From Chromobacterium violaceum ATCC 12472 (GTDB lineage: Bacteria; Pseudomonadota; Gammaproteobacteria; Burkholderiales; Chromobacteriaceae): DNA of 64,000 nucleotides. Below, piece by piece: positions 29,343 through 38,200 of this stretch. The position numbers were made by a program, and so were the translations under genes. How positions within the stretch are numbered: the stretch's first letter is position 1; each line of letters starts with the position of its first letter. Below the pieces are notes generated by a model, which saw nothing but the letters and a program-made list of their open reading frames with translations, had not been told where the DNA came from and did not search any database. The stretch is taken from NCBI RefSeq assembly GCF_000007705.1, contig NC_005085.1, positions 2,551,752 through 2,615,751 of the forward strand, in the 5' to 3' direction.

Positions 29343-30107
29343 TCAGTCGGCCCGGCTCTCCATCCACAGCTGAAGCTGGCGCCGCAGCTCGTCCAGTTCC
29401 GCGCGAAAAGCGTCGAAACGGGATTCCAGGTCTTTTTCTCCCTGCCGCACCGCATGCTCAAGATCCAGCGTCTGCCGCACGAAGCCGTCGTGGGCGAAGG
29501 TGCCCAGCGAGCCGCGGTAGCGGTGAATCAGCCGCGCGGCAGCCTCCGCGTCGCCTTCCCGCCACTGCTGGCAAGCCTGATCGAATTCTTCCCGACAGGT
29601 GGCGACGGCCTCACGAAGAGTGCTGGACAGGCGCGCCGCGGAGGCGCGGTGCAACAAGTCCAGCGTGCCAAGCTTCAGTTTGCCGTATTCCCCGCTGGCA
29701 TCGTTGCAGGCGCGATAGTGGTCGATCAGTTGCGACAGTCTTTCGCCCTCCACCGGTTTGAGCAGGAAACCGTTCATGCCCGCCCGGCGACAATTTTCCC
29801 TCTGCTCCGGATCGGCGCTGGCGGTCAGCGCGATGATGGGCAGCCCAAGCTGCAATTCCTCCCGGATGGTCCGGGTCGCGCCCAATCCGTCCAGCACGGG
29901 CATTTGCAGGTCCATCAGAACCAGCTGATAGCGCCCGCCGTGATCTCTAAGCAGCCTCACGGCTTCGGCGCCATCGTTTGCGCAATCCAGGGCAATCCCC
30001 AAATCTTCAGCCAGGCTGGATACGAACAAGCGATTGATCTCGCTGTCATCCACCAGCAGGACGCTCAGCCTGGACGGTTTCGCGCCAGCGCAATCCCCTT
30101 GCTTCAT
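29343..30107 (-). CDS. Response regulator receiver plus Hpt protein
   Basis: A 254-residue phosphorelay protein. Residues 12-130 are a receiver domain (SVLLVDDSEINR, phospho-acceptor Asp in LVLMDLQMPVLDG, conserved Lys in GFLLKPVEG). Residues 150-254 look like a histidine phosphotransfer domain (AARLIHRYRGSLGTFA, with the expected phospho-His). No output domain is present. The ATG whose complement is 30105-30107 has a GGAGG ribosome site, so it is preferred over the longer frame. It probably shuttles phosphate with the hybrid kinase encoded 1.3 kb away. Confidence 0.82.
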   Translation of the reverse strand: MKQGDCAGAKPSRLSVLLVDDSEINRLFVSSLAEDLGIALDCANDGAEAVRLLRDHGGRYQLVLMDLQMPVLDGLGATRTIREELQLGLPIIALTASADPEQRENCRRAGMNGFLLKPVEGERLSQLIDHYRACNDASGEYGKLKLGTLDLLHRASAARLSSTLREAVATCREEFDQACQQWREGDAEAAARLIHRYRGSLGTFAHDGFVRQTLDLEHAVRQGEKDLESRFDAFRAELDELRRQLQLWMESRAD

Positions 30108-30282
30108 AGATCCTCCAGCGGCACGCGCGTTTCGTTTCGGGTATGAAAATGCCGCACGCATCATGCAGGCTCGGGTGCCGCGCGCCGATGGAAGAGCTAT
30201 AGCTGTAATACCGGGATATCGCTGCGGTCGCGGGGCGTGCGCTCCGCAAGTTCAAGCTTAGTCAAGCGAAAGGGGGGATGAA

Positions 30283-31371
30283 ATGGAAAAACACAGGATG
30301 CTGGTAATCGATGACGACCCGATCGCCCACCAGATCATGCAGATGCTGTTCGAGGCGGAGCTGAGGCTGACTTGCAAGGTGACCGGAGAGGAAGGCTTGA
30401 GTGCCGTGGAAGAGGAGCAGCCGGAAATCGTGCTGCTGGACATCGAGATGGAAGGCATGGACGGCTACGAGGCTTGCCGCCGCATCCGCCAGCTGAATCT
30501 GCCGTCCCAGCCGTACATCATCTTCGTATCGGCGCACAGCGACCCCGTCAAGCGTCTGGCCGCCTACAGCGTGGGAGGCGAGGATTTCGTCAGCAAGCCG
30601 CTTCAGCCCCAGGAGCTGACGCGGAAGGTGGAGCAGGCGCTGCGCTATCGGCGCGAGATGCATGAGTTGAAAAGCCAGGCGCAGGGCGCGATGTCGGTGG
30701 CGATGTCGGCCATGACGGACAGCAGCGCGCTGGGCATCTGTCTGCAGTATTTCCGCCGGCTGTTCCAGGCGGCCGATCCAGGCCAACTGATGCAAATCAC
30801 GCTGGACGCGCTGGGCGAGTTCGGCCTGGCCGCGGCGGTGCAGTTCCGCGACGACGGAAAGGTGGAAACGCTGAGCTCGGCGCCCGACAGCCAGCTGGAG
30901 TCGCTGCTGCTGCAGGATCTGTCGGCGGAGCCGCAACGGATCGTGAGCTATGACAGCCGCTGCGCGTTCAACTACGGGCCGATTTCCTTGCTGGTCAACA
31001 ATATGCCTGTTGACGACGAAGAACGCTGCGGCAAGTTGAAGGACTACCTGGCCTTGATGGCGGAAGGCGCTGCGGAGCGGGCGAACGGAATGATCCGGGA
31101 TGGCCGGCCTGACCGCCTGGACCAGATCCGCGACACGCTGGCCGCGATCGCCGCGAACCAGCGCGCCAGCCAGTACGACGCGCGCGCGCTGCTGGACGCG
31201 ATGAGGGCGCAACAGGAGGACCTGCTGGCCGCAATGGGCGTCAGCGAGGCCCAGGCGGCGCCGTTGCTGGCCGTGGCGTGCGAGGCGCAGGCCGCGCTGG
31301 ACAGGCTGCTTGGCCGGCAGATGAGAGAGCTGGAGCTGTTGAGCCTGCGCCTGACGGATGCGGGACGCTAG
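30283..31371 (+). CDS. Response regulator with uncharacterised C-terminal sensor-like domain
   Basis: A 362-residue protein. Residues 1-125 are a receiver domain (RMLVIDDDPIAH, LLDIEMEGMDGYEA with the phospho-Asp, DFVSKPLQPQEL with the Lys). Residues 130-360 are mostly helical with a central mixed segment (AAAVQFRDDGKVETLSSAPDS). This resembles the structure-like domain found in response regulators of the RpfG/Rcp-like group, but I recognise no catalytic motif (no GGDEF, EAL, HD-GYP or PP2C). It is divergent from the REC-Hpt gene and convergent with the hybrid kinase gene. Confidence 0.75.
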   Translation: MEKHRMLVIDDDPIAHQIMQMLFEAELRLTCKVTGEEGLSAVEEEQPEIVLLDIEMEGMDGYEACRRIRQLNLPSQPYIIFVSAHSDPVKRLAAYSVGGEDFVSKPLQPQELTRKVEQALRYRREMHELKSQAQGAMSVAMSAMTDSSALGICLQYFRRLFQAADPGQLMQITLDALGEFGLAAAVQFRDDGKVETLSSAPDSQLESLLLQDLSAEPQRIVSYDSRCAFNYGPISLLVNNMPVDDEERCGKLKDYLALMAEGAAERANGMIRDGRPDRLDQIRDTLAAIAANQRASQYDARALLDAMRAQQEDLLAAMGVSEAQAAPLLAVACEAQAALDRLLGRQMRELELLSLRLTDAGR

Positions 31372-31387
31372 CGCGCCGCTGCGGCGC

Positions 31388-33751
31388 TCATGGCGAAGGC
31401 GGAGCGGCGTTCAGCAGGCAGTCGGCCTCTTCCTGCAGGGCGCGCAGCAAGGCCTGATCCGGCTGGGCGTCACGCAGGGCGTTCTGCATCCGTTCCGCGG
31501 TGGCGGCCAGTTCCGACCGGCCGGCGCTCAGCGCCGCGCCATGCAGGCGGTGCGCGTAATGATCGGCCTGCTTCCAGTCTCCCTGGGACAGCGCCAGTCC
31601 AAACCGTGAGACATCCTCGCCGGCGCTGCGGCGAAACACCGCGTCGAAACTCTCTCCATGGATCGCGGCGCTTTCGTGGACCTCGCCCGCCGGGTGGTGG
31701 TCCAGCCACAGCGCCAGGATGTTTTCCAGCTGGGCCAGCTGCAGAGGTTTTGACAGGCAGCTGTCCATGCCGCTTTCCAGGCAGCGTTGCTGGTGCTCGA
31801 TGCCGGTGGTCGCGGAGATCGCGACGATGGGCAGATAGGGCTGCCATTGCAGGGCCGGATGCTGGCGCAAGCGTCTGGCCAGCTCATAGCCGTCGATGCC
31901 TGGCAGGTTGCAGTCCAGCAGCACCATGGAGAAGCGGCCGCCCTGATCCAGCAGGGCCAGCGCCGCCGGGGCATCTTCGGCCATCACCGAGCGAAAGCCC
32001 AGCGTTTCCAGTTGCTGGCCGATCACGAAGCGATTCGCCGGCTGGTCTTCCACCACCAGTATCGGGTCATAGGCCTGAAGCAGTCCGGGGCGACGCTCAA
32101 TGGCCTGGGGAGGCTCCATCGCCGGCGCCGGCTCCCACTCTACCGGCAGCCTCAGCGTCATGGTGGTGCCGCATCCAGGCAGGCTGGACAGCGAAATGCT
32201 GCCGGCCATCAATTCAACCAGTTGCCTGCATATGACCAATCCCAGCCCGGAGCCGCCGTACCCCTGCCGGCTGTCGCCTGCCTGGGCGTAGGCGGTGAAC
32301 AACCTGCCTTGCTGCTCCAGTGCGATGCCGATGCCGGTATCCTGCACCATGATCAGCAAGGTTCCGCTGCCGGCGTCGCCCGGAAGCAGTTCCACGCGCA
32401 GCAGAATCTCGCCCTGATGGGTGAACTTGACGGCGTTGCTGAGCAGGTTGCTCAATATTTGTCGCATGCGCACGGGGTCCAGCCATACGCGCAGGCCCGC
32501 CAATCCCGACAACTGGGTGGTCAGCGCCAGTCCCTTCTTTTCGGCGCAGGGGCGATAGATGCCGGCCACGCCGCTGGCCAGCGCCGCCATGTCCACCAGG
32601 ACCGGCTCAAGCATCAGCTTGTGGGCATCCAGCTTGGCGATGTCCAGAACGTTGTCCAGCAGCTCCAGCAGATTCACTGCCGAGGCGTTGGCCAAAGCCA
32701 CCAACTCCCGTTCGCGGGGCGGCAGCATGCTGCCGCGCAATAATTCGACCGAGGCCAGCACGGCGTTCAGCGGCGTGCGTATCTCGTGGCTCATCATCGC
32801 GAGAAACATCGATTTCTCAGCCTCGCTGCGCTGGGCCGCGCGCTTGGCGGAGCGGGCGTGCTGGGCGAACAGCAGCAGCAGGCAGAGCGCGACGGCCAGC
32901 AGCGAAAGCTCTATCCAGTAGTGACGGACGATGGAACCCACGGTCGGCGTGCCGTAGTCGGTGGTGCGCAGCCAGTTGTACAGGATGTTGTCGGTGTCCT
33001 CGGCGGTCAGCTGTCCGAGCGATTTGTTGATGATGTCGCGCAGCATCGGCTGCTGCAGGCTGACCGCCATCGAAACCAGCCGCGGCATCTCGCTGACGCT
33101 GCCCGCGATGTGCAGTGTCCCGTAATAGCGTCGCTGGATCACGCTCTGGAGAATGGCGTCCAGACCGACCGCCGCATAGGCGTCCCCATCGGCGACGGCG
33201 TCCAGCGCGCCCAGCGGGGTGGTGGTCTGGACGATCTTGATTTCCGGATAGTGCTCGCGCAGGAAGTATTCGTACGGGTCGCCTTGCTCCACGGCCACGG
33301 TTTTGCCCGACAGCTTGGCCGGATCGAACACGATGGGCTTGTCCGCGCGCGTGACAAGCAGTGTGCTGCCGGAAAAGTAGGGATCGCTGAACAGGATCTG
33401 CTTGTTGAACGGCGGCGGGATCAGCCTGGGGGAGGTCGCGGTGAGCAGGTCCAGCTTGCCTCTCAGCATCAAGCCCATCGCCTGGTGGCGGTTTTGCACC
33501 TGCACCAGCTGGAACCGGATGCCGGTGATGTCCGCGATGCGTTGCAGGTACTCCTGGGTCAGACCCTTGTGCTCGCCGTCGTCCAGGTATTCTATCGGCC
33601 AGCCGTGGGGATCTATTGCGTAGCGAACCACAGGATGGTTGGCCAGCCAGGCTTGCTCTCCTGCGTTGAACGGGCTCGCGGCCACGCTCGATCCGGAGCA
33701 GAACGCCAGCGACATGGCCAGCAGCCATCGATGCAGCCCTGACAGCCTCAT
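31388..33751 (-). CDS. Hybrid sensor histidine kinase, EvgS/BvgS-like
   Basis: A 787-residue inner-membrane phosphorelay kinase. A signal sequence (residues 1-24) precedes one periplasmic solute-binding (SBP_bac_3/VFT) domain at about 35-260. One membrane helix follows at about 280-298, then HisKA with phospho-His322 (MMSHEIRTPLN), and HATPase with N-box NLLSNAVKF and G boxes DTGIGI and GGSGLGL. A receiver domain (Asp613, LLDCNLPGIDG) and a C-terminal Hpt (His734, AHRLHGAA) complete the chain. BvgS/EvgS usually have two VFT domains plus PAS; this one has a single VFT and no PAS. It overlaps the LuxR-type regulator gene by four bases. Confidence 0.92.
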   Translation of the reverse strand: MRLSGLHRWLLAMSLAFCSGSSVAASPFNAGEQAWLANHPVVRYAIDPHGWPIEYLDDGEHKGLTQEYLQRIADITGIRFQLVQVQNRHQAMGLMLRGKLDLLTATSPRLIPPPFNKQILFSDPYFSGSTLLVTRADKPIVFDPAKLSGKTVAVEQGDPYEYFLREHYPEIKIVQTTTPLGALDAVADGDAYAAVGLDAILQSVIQRRYYGTLHIAGSVSEMPRLVSMAVSLQQPMLRDIINKSLGQLTAEDTDNILYNWLRTTDYGTPTVGSIVRHYWIELSLLAVALCLLLLFAQHARSAKRAAQRSEAEKSMFLAMMSHEIRTPLNAVLASVELLRGSMLPPRERELVALANASAVNLLELLDNVLDIAKLDAHKLMLEPVLVDMAALASGVAGIYRPCAEKKGLALTTQLSGLAGLRVWLDPVRMRQILSNLLSNAVKFTHQGEILLRVELLPGDAGSGTLLIMVQDTGIGIALEQQGRLFTAYAQAGDSRQGYGGSGLGLVICRQLVELMAGSISLSSLPGCGTTMTLRLPVEWEPAPAMEPPQAIERRPGLLQAYDPILVVEDQPANRFVIGQQLETLGFRSVMAEDAPAALALLDQGGRFSMVLLDCNLPGIDGYELARRLRQHPALQWQPYLPIVAISATTGIEHQQRCLESGMDSCLSKPLQLAQLENILALWLDHHPAGEVHESAAIHGESFDAVFRRSAGEDVSRFGLALSQGDWKQADHYAHRLHGAALSAGRSELAATAERMQNALRDAQPDQALLRALQEEADCLLNAAPPSP

Positions 33752-34443
33752 TGCCCTTCCAGCCGTTGTTGTTGCAGGAATAGCTCGTTGTCGCTGCGCA
33801 GGCCCAGCTTCTTGAGCGCCGATTGTTTCTGATTGCTGATCGTCTTGATGCTGCGAGAGAACTTGACCGCGATTTCGCTGACCGACAAACCGAGCAAACA
33901 GCAGCGCAGCACTTCCCGCTCGCGGGGAGACAGATCGGGATGGTCCAGCAGATTGGGCAGCGCGTCAGACGGAATGGAGGCCTCGCCGCTTTGTTGCGGC
34001 ATCGCTTCGCGCATGTCTTCGCTCAGATAGGTTTGTCCGGCCGCCAGCCGGCGAATGGCGAGAATCAGCTCGCTCATGCCCTGTTCCTTGCCGATGAAGC
34101 CATGCGCGCCGCCGCGCATGGCCAGCGCGACGGTGGCGGGGGTGTAATAGGCGGACATCACCAGGATGCGCAGCCAGGGAAAGCGTATGCGCATCGCGCG
34201 GATCAGGTTCAGTCCGTCCACGTCGTCCGGTCTCAGCGCGTAATCGATCACCGCGACATCCGCCAGGGGCGCCGCGGCACCGGCCAGCGTGCGCATCAAT
34301 TGGCCGCTGGAGGAGAAGCTGCCGGTCAGGCTGATGTCGGGCACGTTCTCCAGATGGCTGCCGAGCCCATGCAGAACCATCAGGTGGTCATCCAGCAAAA
34401 TGACACGGATCGCTTGTTCCGTAGAAGATGAGGTGAGGTTCAT
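33748..34443 (-). CDS. LuxR/FixJ-type response regulator, EvgA/BvgA-like
   Basis: A 231-residue regulator, partner of the adjacent hybrid kinase by a four-base overlap. Residues 12-130 are a receiver domain (VILLDDHLMVLHG, Asp in VAVIDYALRPDDVDG, Lys in GFIGKEQG). Residues 165-225 are a LuxR-type HTH (LSPREREVLRCCLLGLSVSEIA followed by FSRSIKTISNQKQSALKKLG). The start is chosen at the ATG whose complement is 34441-34443 because it leaves only a short leader. An in-frame ATG at 34507-34509 is possible and neither has a strong ribosome site. Confidence 0.88.
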   Translation of the reverse strand: MNLTSSSTEQAIRVILLDDHLMVLHGLGSHLENVPDISLTGSFSSSGQLMRTLAGAAAPLADVAVIDYALRPDDVDGLNLIRAMRIRFPWLRILVMSAYYTPATVALAMRGGAHGFIGKEQGMSELILAIRRLAAGQTYLSEDMREAMPQQSGEASIPSDALPNLLDHPDLSPREREVLRCCLLGLSVSEIAVKFSRSIKTISNQKQSALKKLGLRSDNELFLQQQRLEGQ

Positions 34444-35112
34444 GACGGCTCTCGGGGAGGGGACGGTGTGGCGCGGCTCGCTGTATTGACTGTCTATGTC
34501 TGGTTTCATTGTCGACGATATTGGCTGTCCAGGGAAAGTACGATCGCTTGAGCGGATCGATGCCAATGTGTCGGTCGAGTGGCTCCGATTTTACGCTCGG
34601 CGCGCGCGGGATGGCGAATTGGGTTCGTAACAGGGCCTGCAGCGAGGCCGCGAGCAGGATTGGGCGGGGAGTCCAGGCTTCGATCGGGGAGAGAGGGGGC
34701 GCGGGTCCATTGCTTCTGCCTCGGGAAGGACCGGCTCGCATTCTCGGCAGCGCGCGTAGGGCTGGCGCCGAGAGGGTCGCGCTGAGGCGGACCTGGCGCC
34801 GCCGCGCCAATTTTCTCGAACAGGGCTTGCCTCATTTCTTGCGGCTACGTTGATCTGCCGGTTTATCCGTCCAATGGTTTCCGCCCGCGGCAAAACTTCG
34901 CGCACTTTGGTCGTGCCGGATTTCAGGGTTGATTCTGAATTCCATGTGAATGGCGCGCTCCGGAAAATGCATTCTTTATGATGCCTGCACGCTTCATTCC
35001 CAAGTTTTAAAAGCGTGAATCCGATGAGTTGAGATGAGGTGATGCGAGTTGTCCGCGGCATGGGGATCGGCTGCGCTGGCTTGCTTATTCCTGAATAACT
35101 GTGGAGTGGAAA
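34444..35112. other. Gene-poor intergenic stretch
   Basis: About 670 bases hold no convincing gene on either strand. The open frames present have no family resemblance and mixed codon usage. The first part is GC-rich, while 34900-35100 is less GC-rich and probably holds the promoter of the secreted protein gene. No repeat or RNA motif was recognised. Confidence 0.5.
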
Positions 35113-36525
35113 ATGTCCCTTTTTCAGAGAGGCGGAAGCCGCAAGCTGGCTTGCCTGGGTTGGCCCATCGCGTTGCTGCTCGGCAGCGGGTCTGGCGCGT
35201 TCGCCCATGCTGGCGGCGATCAGGCATTGAAGGATGAAAGACCCCATCTATTGAGGACTGCGCAAGACTTGAGCCATGGCGCTTTTATCAATAAACAGGC
35301 CAGAACAGAGGCCGCTTTTGACAAGAACGCCTTGATGGACGCATTTCAAAAGCGCATTCCTGTCCATCTGGATTTCTTCACGCCAGGCGCTTCGGATCAT
35401 AATCTGGTGTCGATTTACATGTCGAAAGACGGCGTATTGTTCACGCGGGAGGCAAGCCCTGTTTTCAAAGGCTTGAACAGCCATAAAGCTCCGGTTTACG
35501 GCCTTTTGTGGGTCTCGGACAAGGAAAAGGCGATTTTTTACGTGCCCAGCAGCCAAATGTCTACAGGGCAAAACCTGGATTACGCCTTGAAGTTGCAAGC
35601 TACGGAAGAGGCGGCCCATCATGAGGCTTACCCTGTATTCCAGCTTGATACTGCAGGTGGGGAGGATATCCCTCAAGGCGCGTTGGCTGACAAGGTTATT
35701 TCTCAAGCCTCTGTGCCCATCCGCAACCCGTATGCTGAAAGCGCCGATGTCGTCGCGAGGCTGAATAAACGCCTCAATCATGCGGTTCATGACTGCGGCC
35801 TTGATGAGCGTGGCGATAAGAAACCTGCTTGGCTGTGCTCCGGTTTGATCATGAGATCGACAAGCCATCTTTCCCCTTGGGCCAGCGCGTCGGTCGCTGC
35901 TCATTATTTTGTCCGGGCGGATACGAGAACCCGGCACCTGATGTCGGGCGCGGGGCGAGGGCTTATTTTGAAACCGACCGCGGATCTGGGCGAAAACTGG
36001 CTGAAGTGCATTTACCCGCGCGACGCGAATTCAGCGTGGGGGGAAGGCGGGAATTACCATCGGGACCATGCGAACTTTCTGTGCAGCGACGCGGCAACTC
36101 AGATGAGCCAGGCGGATCTCAGTTCTTGCTCGAGAGTGCTGGGCATCAGGGCAGGCGCGTCTGCGGCGCAATGGACGGCTGCCTTCCTCGCCAAATATCC
36201 TTATCGACGCAACGGCGAGGAGGCGCTTCGCCAATGCTCGCTCAGCGTGCATGACGCGAGTCAGTTCGAGGCTGCCATTCAGGTTTCGGCTACCAATCTG
36301 AAGGCCTCGGATGATCCTTGGAATGAGTTGATAGTCAAGCCATGGCAGGCGGCCGACATTCCGGAGATCGAGGCTTTTTTCTGGAGCGCGAACTCCGAGG
36401 GCCTGTTTTACGACGATGACTTTCTCAAGGCCAAGGAAATGGCCAAGAAATATGTTTCCCCCGACGGCAAGCCCGTTCCGGTGGTGAAGGTGAATTTGCA
36501 CGCGAATGTCGTGAGCTTGCCATAA
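35113..36525 (+). CDS. Secreted protein of unknown function (possibly halovibrin-like)
   Basis: A 470-residue exported protein. A charged N-terminus is followed by a hydrophobic stretch and an Ala-rich cleavage site (GSGAFAHAG) near residue 33. The second half contains pairs of cysteines (HDCG, WLCSG, LKCIYPRDANS, FLCSD, SSCSR, RQCSL) suggesting disulfides. The pattern PAWLCSGLIMRST, WLKCIYPRDAN, and a late DIPEIEAFFW segment recalls secreted pseudomonad proteins that I remember being annotated as halovibrin-like, but I am not certain. GC content and codon use are lower than in the core genes, consistent with acquisition. The ATG 35113 follows a GGAGTGG site. Confidence 0.62.
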   Translation: MSLFQRGGSRKLACLGWPIALLLGSGSGAFAHAGGDQALKDERPHLLRTAQDLSHGAFINKQARTEAAFDKNALMDAFQKRIPVHLDFFTPGASDHNLVSIYMSKDGVLFTREASPVFKGLNSHKAPVYGLLWVSDKEKAIFYVPSSQMSTGQNLDYALKLQATEEAAHHEAYPVFQLDTAGGEDIPQGALADKVISQASVPIRNPYAESADVVARLNKRLNHAVHDCGLDERGDKKPAWLCSGLIMRSTSHLSPWASASVAAHYFVRADTRTRHLMSGAGRGLILKPTADLGENWLKCIYPRDANSAWGEGGNYHRDHANFLCSDAATQMSQADLSSCSRVLGIRAGASAAQWTAAFLAKYPYRRNGEEALRQCSLSVHDASQFEAAIQVSATNLKASDDPWNELIVKPWQAADIPEIEAFFWSANSEGLFYDDDFLKAKEMAKKYVSPDGKPVPVVKVNLHANVVSLP

Positions 36526-36620
36526 GAAGAGGGGCTCGATCTTTCCGTTGCGCGGGAGGGGGCGGTTTGTACGGCGAGCCGTCAAGGAAGCTTGCCGAAA
36601 GGTTCCGCTCGCCCTCGAAT

Positions 36621-36716
36621 CTCCAGTGCGCCCGAGATAGGGGAGCCGAGAACGCTCCCCTCAAGAAATTGCTGGCCGAGGCTCATCTCGACATCGAAGC
36701 CCTCAAGGTCGCCTAA
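36621..36716 (+). pseudogene. Remnant of IS3-family transposase OrfA
   Basis: The last 32 codons or so of a frame ending at TAA 36714-36716 read ENAPLKKLLAEAHLDIEALK. This is the leucine-zipper end of IS3/IS407-type OrfA (consensus ENA.LKKLLAEA). No HTH upstream and no OrfB downstream remain. The frame ends exactly at a MITE-like element. Confidence 0.62.
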
Positions 36717-36826
36717 GAGTGGCTAACAAAATTCCTGATGCGGTGTTGCGCCGACTTGTCGTACTCAAGTGCTGCCTGCGTCGGCGCGCCTTGCCTCAGC
36801 CGTGAAACTGATTTTGTTGGCCGCTC
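36717..36826. mobile_element. 110-bp MITE-like element with terminal inverted repeats
   Basis: The ends GAGTGGCTAACAAAA (36717-36731) and the complement of TTTTGTTGGCCGCTC (36812-36826) match at 13 of 15 positions. The similarity continues imperfectly inward (TTGCGCCGAC against GGCGCGCCGAC), making the element nearly palindromic. Both sides are flanked by TAA, fitting a three-base TNA target duplication as made by some IS5-family (IS1031-type) elements. It is non-coding and would be moved in trans. Confidence 0.65.
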
Positions 36827-37053
36827 TAAGTGTGAATTTCACTGCGGAGCGCTCTAAGCGACCAGGAAGGGCAAGATGGCATCGGGCTGTGCTTAGCCTG
36901 CAATTCGACCATATTTCCAGACAAATATTCCGATAAGTTTAATTATGGGAAAAATTTTACCAGAATGATAATTTAATCATGTAATACGTAATATATTTAC
37001 CGCCTTGTATCTGCTACACTCCAAGCCAATTGAAGTGTTCAGGGAAGAGGCAA

Positions 37054-38100
37054 GTGACGGTCGATATTTATTCGCGCATACGCCAAGCGGCATTCGAAAT
37101 GGTGGCGGAGGGTAACTGGCCGACGGTGGCGGATGTCCGCGCACGTCTTGGCAGCGGCTCCAACACCACCATCAACAATACGTTGAAGAGCTGGAGGCAA
37201 GAGTTTCTCGGCAAGGTGGCCATCTCCTCGCGCCGTCCCGATTGGCCGCCGGCTTTGGCTGAAGCTTTCGACCAGGTCTGGCAAAAAGCCTGCGATGAGG
37301 CGGATCTGCAGCTGGCGACGGTCCGCGAAGAGGCCGAGGCGGAGGCCGCAGCCCTTGGGAAGAGGCTTCAGGAAGCGGAGCGCAAGAACGAATCGGCCGA
37401 GGCTGAGATCCAGTCGCTGCGACACGAACTGGAGCTGCGCGCCGCCCGGCAGGTGGAGTTGGACAGCCTGCTGCAACGCGAGAAGCTGCTGACGCAATCT
37501 TTGGAGAAAGAGCGAGCGGCGCTGCTGGAGGCGGCCGCCGAATCGCGGGAAGAGTTGGGACGGGAGCGCAAGCTGGCGGCGGCCCGCCTGGAGGAGTTGG
37601 AGAGCGAGCATCAGCGGCAATTGCTGGCGGCAAGAGAGGAGTCCGAGCGAAAAGAGACGCTGGCCTATGAGCGGCTTGAGGGACTGCGAGTGCGTCTGTA
37701 CCAGCAAGTGGAAGAAGAGCGCCAGGACATGAAGCTGCAGCTGCAAAAGCTGGAGGACGCCTTGACTCAGGCAAGACAGGACGCCGCCAAGGTGGAGGCC
37801 CTGTGGCAAGAGAGGCTGTTGGAGCGCGAGCGAGAGAACGGCGGACTGCAAGCCAGGCTGGATCTGCTGGCCCAGAGGGAGGATGCCTTGCGTCGAGAGG
37901 CGCTGGAACGCCAACAGGCGCTGGATGCCGGCAATGTCCGGTTGCAGGCGCTGGCCGCGCAGTGCGCGCGCCTGGAGGAAAGGTCGGAGCAAGAATGGCT
38001 CCGACGGCTGGGGCGCGCCTGCGAGGATTGGGAGGCAGGGGAGAGGCCGGCGCCCGAGCAGCCGCTGCGGGCGTGGCTGAAAGAGAGGCTCGTCGACTGA
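37054..38100 (+). CDS. KfrA-like DNA-binding coiled-coil protein
   Basis: A 348-residue protein. Residues 5-60 match the KfrA N-terminal DNA-binding domain (RIRQAAFEMVAEGNWPTVAD, then VRARLGSGSNTTINN), and residues 90-330 are one long, Glu/Arg/Leu-rich coiled coil. KfrA proteins on IncP/IncU plasmids help partition and autorepress. This copy is on what looks like chromosome, next to an IS scar. The start is GTG 37054 after GGGAAGAGG. The AT-rich leader (36900-37050) with short inverted segments would suit autoregulation. Confidence 0.8.
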   Translation: MTVDIYSRIRQAAFEMVAEGNWPTVADVRARLGSGSNTTINNTLKSWRQEFLGKVAISSRRPDWPPALAEAFDQVWQKACDEADLQLATVREEAEAEAAALGKRLQEAERKNESAEAEIQSLRHELELRAARQVELDSLLQREKLLTQSLEKERAALLEAAAESREELGRERKLAAARLEELESEHQRQLLAAREESERKETLAYERLEGLRVRLYQQVEEERQDMKLQLQKLEDALTQARQDAAKVEALWQERLLERERENGGLQARLDLLAQREDALRREALERQQALDAGNVRLQALAAQCARLEERSEQEWLRRLGRACEDWEAGERPAPEQPLRAWLKERLVD

Positions 38101-38200
38101 ATCGTCGCACCTGTCCATCGGAATGGGGCGAAATCGCGGGGCGAGGACATGGGCTTGGCTATGCTGAATGAGTTTCAACCTTCCACAGCAAGGAGCTGAA

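Noticed and set aside
34591-35247. Minus-strand frame in the gap before the secreted protein
   Set aside because: No ribosome site, Arg/Ser-rich composition, overlaps the start of a real gene; a fragment resembling a transposase was considered but the match was too weak.
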